Assembly: GCA_031553045.1 (NCBI GenBank)
Contig: JAVBLZ010000001.1
Span: forward strand, 259,743 to 323,742
Length of the DNA stretch: 64,000 nt
Reading direction: 5' to 3'
Source: CALXQW01 sp031553045
GTDB taxonomy: Bacteria > Verrucomicrobiota > Verrucomicrobiia > Opitutales > Intestinicryptomonadaceae
Below the pieces are notes generated by a model. That model was not told where the DNA came from, searched no databases, and saw nothing but the letters and a program-made list of their open reading frames with translations. Shown piece by piece: positions 62,759 to 64,000 of this stretch (position 1 is the first letter of the stretch; each line of letters starts with the position of its first letter). The position numbers and the translations under genes were made by a program.

Positions 62759-62983
62759 ATGAAAAACTTTGTAAATACGCATACGCCCGAATATTCTCCG
62801 GAAGTGCTTAAGCGTAGTATGCGCCGTCCAAACAGCGGATTTGACGGGTTTGGATTTGATTTTACGCCAGAAGAATGCGCAGACATTCATAGAGGCCAAG
62901 TAGAACGTGGCCGTGAAAAAATATGCTTTGAACAACGCAAGGGCCACCAACATGGCAAAATGTTCACTGGGCGAAAAAAATAG
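62759..62983 (+). CDS. Small hydrophilic protein next to the CRISPR leader/trailer, unknown
   Basis: An ATG at 62759 opens 74 codons giving MKNFVNTHTPEYSPEVLKRS, then MRRPNSGFDGFGFDFTPEEC and a basic His/Lys/Arg-rich end (RKGHQHGKMFTGRKK). It is hydrophilic, with no signal peptide. A 100-codon minus-strand frame overlaps it completely (62696-62998), and neither has a good ribosome site. The plus frame has the more protein-like composition. It may be a phage fragment or noise. Confidence 0.3.
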   Translation: MKNFVNTHTPEYSPEVLKRSMRRPNSGFDGFGFDFTPEECADIHRGQVERGREKICFEQRKGHQHGKMFTGRKK

Positions 62984-63097
62984 GCGCTTCACTTCCATTT
63001 TGTATTTCCTTTTTTTTCACTGACGATTAGGCGCAGGAATTTTTGATTATCATTCGTTATATCATCTATGTCTAAAATTTCAAATTTTTGCCGGCTA

Positions 63098-64000
63098 GTT
63101 TTGACTTTACGACAAAGTGATGTTCTTTTTAATAACTGCTTTTTCAAACTCTGCAATCGTTCCGTTTTGACTTTACGACAAAGTGATGTTCTTTTTAATA
63201 ACAACAGAAAGCAAACGAAAATGAATACCGTTTTGACTTTACGACAAAGTGATGTTCTTTTTAATCTTAATGTTCTCATATCAAAACCAGTTCTTGTTTT
63301 GACTTTACGACAAAGTGATGTTCTTTTTAATGCAGTTTTTAGAATACCGCAGAATTGCCTTGTTTTGACTTTACGACAAAGTGATGTTCTTTTTAATAAC
63401 TGCTTTTTCAAACTCTGCAATCGTTCCGTTTTGACTTTACGACAAAGTGATGTTCTTTTTAATTGTCGTTAAACAGCAAGCAAAGCTTGTAGGGTTTTGA
63501 CTTTACGACAAAGTGATGTTCTTTTTAATCTTGGAAATAATTGGCAATGCGCGAGCCGTGTTTTGACTTTACGACAAAGTGATGTTCTTTTTAATTCAAT
63601 ACAGAATTTATATCACCCGCCGCAGGTTTTGACTTTACGACAAAGTGATGTTCTTTTTAATATTGGTCTATCCCAACGGAACAAGTACCGCGTTTTGACT
63701 TTACGACAAAGTGATGTTCTTTTTAATGCACTCCGACGTTAAAAGGATTCTCGAACGGTTTTGACTTTACGACAAAGTGATGTTCTTTTTAATAAGCTGC
63801 CACAAGCTTGTAGATACACGTTGGTTTTGACTTTACGACAAAGTGATGTTCTTTTTAATAAATTTTGATATAAATGATAATGAACATGTGTTTTGACTTT
63901 ACGACAAAGTGATGTTCTTTTTAATAAATTTTGATATAAATGATAATGAACATGTGTTTTGACTTTACGACAAAGTGATGTTCTTTTTAATATACGTTGC
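63098..64000. CRISPR. CRISPR array, 14 repeats of 36 bp with 30-bp spacers, cut by window edge
   Basis: The repeat begins GTTTTGACTTTAC and ends TGTTCTTTTTAAT. The 14 copies start at 63098 and every 66 bp after it to 63956, all identical as read. There are 13 complete spacers, each exactly 30 bp, and a 14th begins at 63992. Spacer 1 (63134-63163) equals spacer 5 (63398-63427), and spacer 12 (63860-63889) equals spacer 13 (63926-63955). Repeat positions 7-21 can form a 5-bp hairpin (ACTTT-ACGAC-AAAGT). No cas gene is in the window. The fixed 36/30 geometry suits type II. The array may be transcribed either way; 62984-63097 is AT-rich and could be a leader or a trailer end. Confidence 0.98.

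Noticed and set aside
62696..62998. 100-codon minus-strand frame (MEVKRLFFSPSEH...)
   Set aside because: It overlaps the plus-strand frame at 62759, has an Arg/Phe/Lys-rich composition unlike a typical protein, and I see no family.
63098..63133. TTGACT and TTTAAT inside each repeat as a -35/-10 promoter, as in some type II-C arrays
   Set aside because: The gap is 21 bp, too long for a normal promoter, and the orientation is unsettled.
62989..63742. Open frames through the CRISPR array with repeated VLTLRQSDVLFN or LKRTSLCRKVKT text
   Set aside because: The 66-bp period is a multiple of three, so repeats stay open by chance; these are not genes.

Overview
The window looks like a chromosomal segment of a Gram-negative bacterium, most likely of the Verrucomicrobiota (Opitutae-like, gut or animal-associated). 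The grounds are an LptD outer-membrane lipopolysaccharide assembly gene, a PEP-CTERM surface protein, large secreted glycoside hydrolases (GH9, GH106), many lysine-rich low-complexity stretches, and a moderately AT-rich composition. The taxonomic call is inference from gene content; there is no rRNA in the window.

Positions 1-23,300 are dense housekeeping DNA. A partial rarA faces a thiD-radC-tsaD run. Leftward genes follow: tyrA, a fused aroA-cmk and a plsC-like acyltransferase, then a lysine-rich small protein, folA-thyA, a tiny membrane ORF, hemL, nadE, a TPR protein, and glmM-ORF79-scpA-lptD. Rightward from a divergent promoter region come murJ-hemE-hemN-nitroreductase. Positions 23,300-38,700 hold cell-surface and signalling genes: an initiating sugar-phosphate transferase with a formyltransferase and a PIG-L deacetylase, a GH9 enzyme next to a 1702-residue hybrid histidine kinase, a glycosyltransferase/pyruvyltransferase pair, and a partner-switching module made of a STAS antagonist and a REC-PP2C-HATPase protein.

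Positions 38,700-58,020 are accessory: a 1091-residue PEP-CTERM protein, a six-hairpin glycosidase-like protein, metG, a large Sel1/TPR lipo- or periplasmic-type protein, and a GH106 rhamnosidase. The GH106 gene is bracketed by two arrays of the same dispersed palindromic repeats. Then come two paralogous outer-membrane barrels around hisA, two unknown membrane proteins and tRNA-Phe(GAA). A second hybrid histidine kinase with a substrate-binding-protein-like sensor occupies 58,164-60,869.

The right end (60,900-64,000) is mobile and defence DNA. It has a 650-bp gene-poor stretch, a candidate tracrRNA anti-repeat, decayed Mu-like phage head genes (a frameshifted gpF C-terminus and two gpG fragments that converge on each other), and a CRISPR array of 14 identical 36-bp repeats with constant 30-bp spacers that runs off the edge. 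No cas gene lies in the window, so the subtype rests on the repeat/spacer geometry and the possible tracrRNA; type II is the best guess.
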